Shown: positions 5,521 to 5,690 of the stretch, piece after piece
Layout of the letters: the number at the start of each line of letters is the position of its first letter
Numbering within the stretch: the first letter of the stretch is position 1
NCBI GenBank assembly: GCA_963558185.1
Contig: CAUWFE010000043.1
Span: 1 to 5,690, forward strand
Direction of reading: 5' to 3'
DNA length: 5,690 bases
Origin: UMGS1663 sp963558185
GTDB taxonomy: Bacteria > Bacillota > Clostridia > TANB77 > CAG-508
Translations under genes and position numbers: made by a program
The notes under the pieces: generated by a model
The model's input: the letters and a program-made list of their open reading frames with translations, nothing else
The model's database searches: none
What the model was told of the DNA's origin: nothing

Positions 5521-5534
5521 GCACAGCACAACCA
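5521..5534. repeat. 14-bp exact inverted repeat, copy 2 (predicted small RNA target)
   Basis: GCACAGCACAACCA is the exact reverse complement of 4375-4388. In the early transcript it lies 8 bases after the cro-like stop and about 10 bases before the ribosome binding site of the next ORF. Its surroundings are A-rich and appear unstructured, so it should be accessible to pairing. Confidence 0.8.
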
Positions 5535-5556
5535 AAAAGAGAAAAGAGGCGAAAAT

Positions 5557-5649
5557 ATGAATTATGAAAAATTTAATCAAGTATTGATGAGTATATTAGA
5601 GAGGAAATATAACATAAAAATAGATACAAAAGTAATTAAAAGGAGGTAA
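5557..5649 (+). CDS. Small 30-residue early ORF, possible leader peptide
   Basis: This 30-codon ORF encodes a basic peptide from Met-Asn-Tyr to Lys-Arg-Arg, with nine Lys or Arg residues and a likely helix at about residues 3-17. I do not recognise a family, though short ORFs of this kind are frequent in clostridial phage early regions. The ATG follows AAGAGG (5544-5549) at good spacing. Its last codons, AAA AGG AGG TAA, contain the AAAAGGAGG ribosome binding site of the next gene at 5656. Ribosomes ending here would therefore cover or free that site, which allows translational coupling. It begins 22 bases after the predicted small RNA target at 5521-5534. It could be a real small protein, a leader peptide, or both. 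Confidence 0.55.
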   Translation: MNYEKFNQVLMSILERKYNIKIDTKVIKRR

Positions 5650-5655
5650 ATAGTA

Positions 5656-5690
5656 ATGAGTAAAAAACAAAAGATTTATTGCAAAATAGG
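5656..5690 (+). CDS. Start of an early gene, cut by the window end
   Basis: An ATG at 5656, with AAGGAGG ending 9 bases upstream (5646), opens a frame beginning Met-Ser-Lys-Lys-Gln-Lys-Ile-Tyr-Cys-Lys-Ile that runs off the window. Too little is present to assign a function. The ribosome binding site is stronger than that of the preceding 30-codon ORF and overlaps its end, so this is probably the main product of that unit. Confidence 0.6.
   Translation, partial: MSKKQKIYCKI

Larger units (their letters stand above)
2877..5690. mobile_element. Left end of a prophage or integrative element (right end not in window)
   Basis: From just after the ferredoxin stop the content changes from core genes to a lysogeny module: large serine integrase, regulatory gap, self-cleaving repressor, divergent operator region, Cro-like gene and small early ORFs. 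The integrase points outward to the chromosome, as is common at an element end. Large serine integrases share only a very short core between attL and attR, so the exact junction cannot be fixed from one end; it probably lies within about 2877-2910. No structural phage or conjugation genes are seen, so phage versus conjugative element is undecided, though the cI/cro layout favours a phage. Confidence 0.8.

Noticed and set aside
4375..5534. 14-bp inverted repeats as ends of an invertible DNA segment covering the repressor and cro-like genes.
   Set aside because: Large serine integrases act on att sites, not on simple inverted repeats of this kind, and inversion would disrupt the switch. RNA pairing explains the repeats better, although inversion is not strictly excluded.
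2877..5690. CRISPR array, tRNA, or long direct repeats in the element.
   Set aside because: No repeat-spacer pattern, cloverleaf-like sequence or long direct repeat was seen on reading both strands.

Overview
The window looks like a low-GC Bacillota chromosome, probably from the class Clostridia. The DNA is very A/T-rich, genes are tightly packed with strong AGGAGG-type ribosome binding sites, tryptophan is read from TGG, and there is a clostridial 2[4Fe-4S] ferredoxin and a lepB-holB-ricT gene string. No species can be named from the sequence alone.

Left part (about 139-2909, + strand): a housekeeping operon. A promoter at 139-167 is followed by a type I signal peptidase (lepB), the clamp-loader delta' subunit (holB), the PSP1/YaaT-family protein RicT, and a small bacterial ferredoxin. 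Gene junctions are very tight: the stop codons of lepB and holB lie inside the ribosome binding site of the next gene. A hairpin at 2882-2909 ends the operon.

Right part (about 2877-5690): the left end of an integrated temperate phage or related integrative element. It starts immediately after the ferredoxin gene. It holds a large serine recombinase (minus strand), a 4260-4485 regulatory gap, a LexA/CI-like self-cleaving repressor (minus strand), a divergent promoter/operator region, a Cro-like helix-turn-helix gene (+ strand, TTG start), a 30-codon ORF that carries the next gene's ribosome binding site, and the start of another early gene. The right end of the element is outside the window.

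The most interesting part is the integrase-repressor gap. On the + strand it contains a near-consensus promoter (TTGAAA-N17-TATAAT), then about 80 bases later a rho-independent terminator, with no ORF between them: a predicted small RNA of about 83 nt. The terminator hairpin presents TGGTTGTGCTGTGC (4375-4388), the exact 14-base complement of GCACAGCACAACCA (5521-5534). That second copy lies in the lytic transcript between the cro-like gene and the 30-codon ORF. This suggests an antisense-RNA layer on the lysogeny switch, comparable in logic to lambda OOP RNA, P1/P22 antisense immunity RNAs or plasmid leader-peptide control. The small RNA promoter also faces and overlaps the likely integrase promoter, with the two -35 boxes in the arms of a 14-bp inverted repeat.

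A second layer is a family of 15-bp palindromes (best copy TTACGTAATACGTAA). They lie on both divergent promoters, and the best copy forms the last codons and stop of the cro-like gene. The promoters, small RNA and operators are predictions from sequence.
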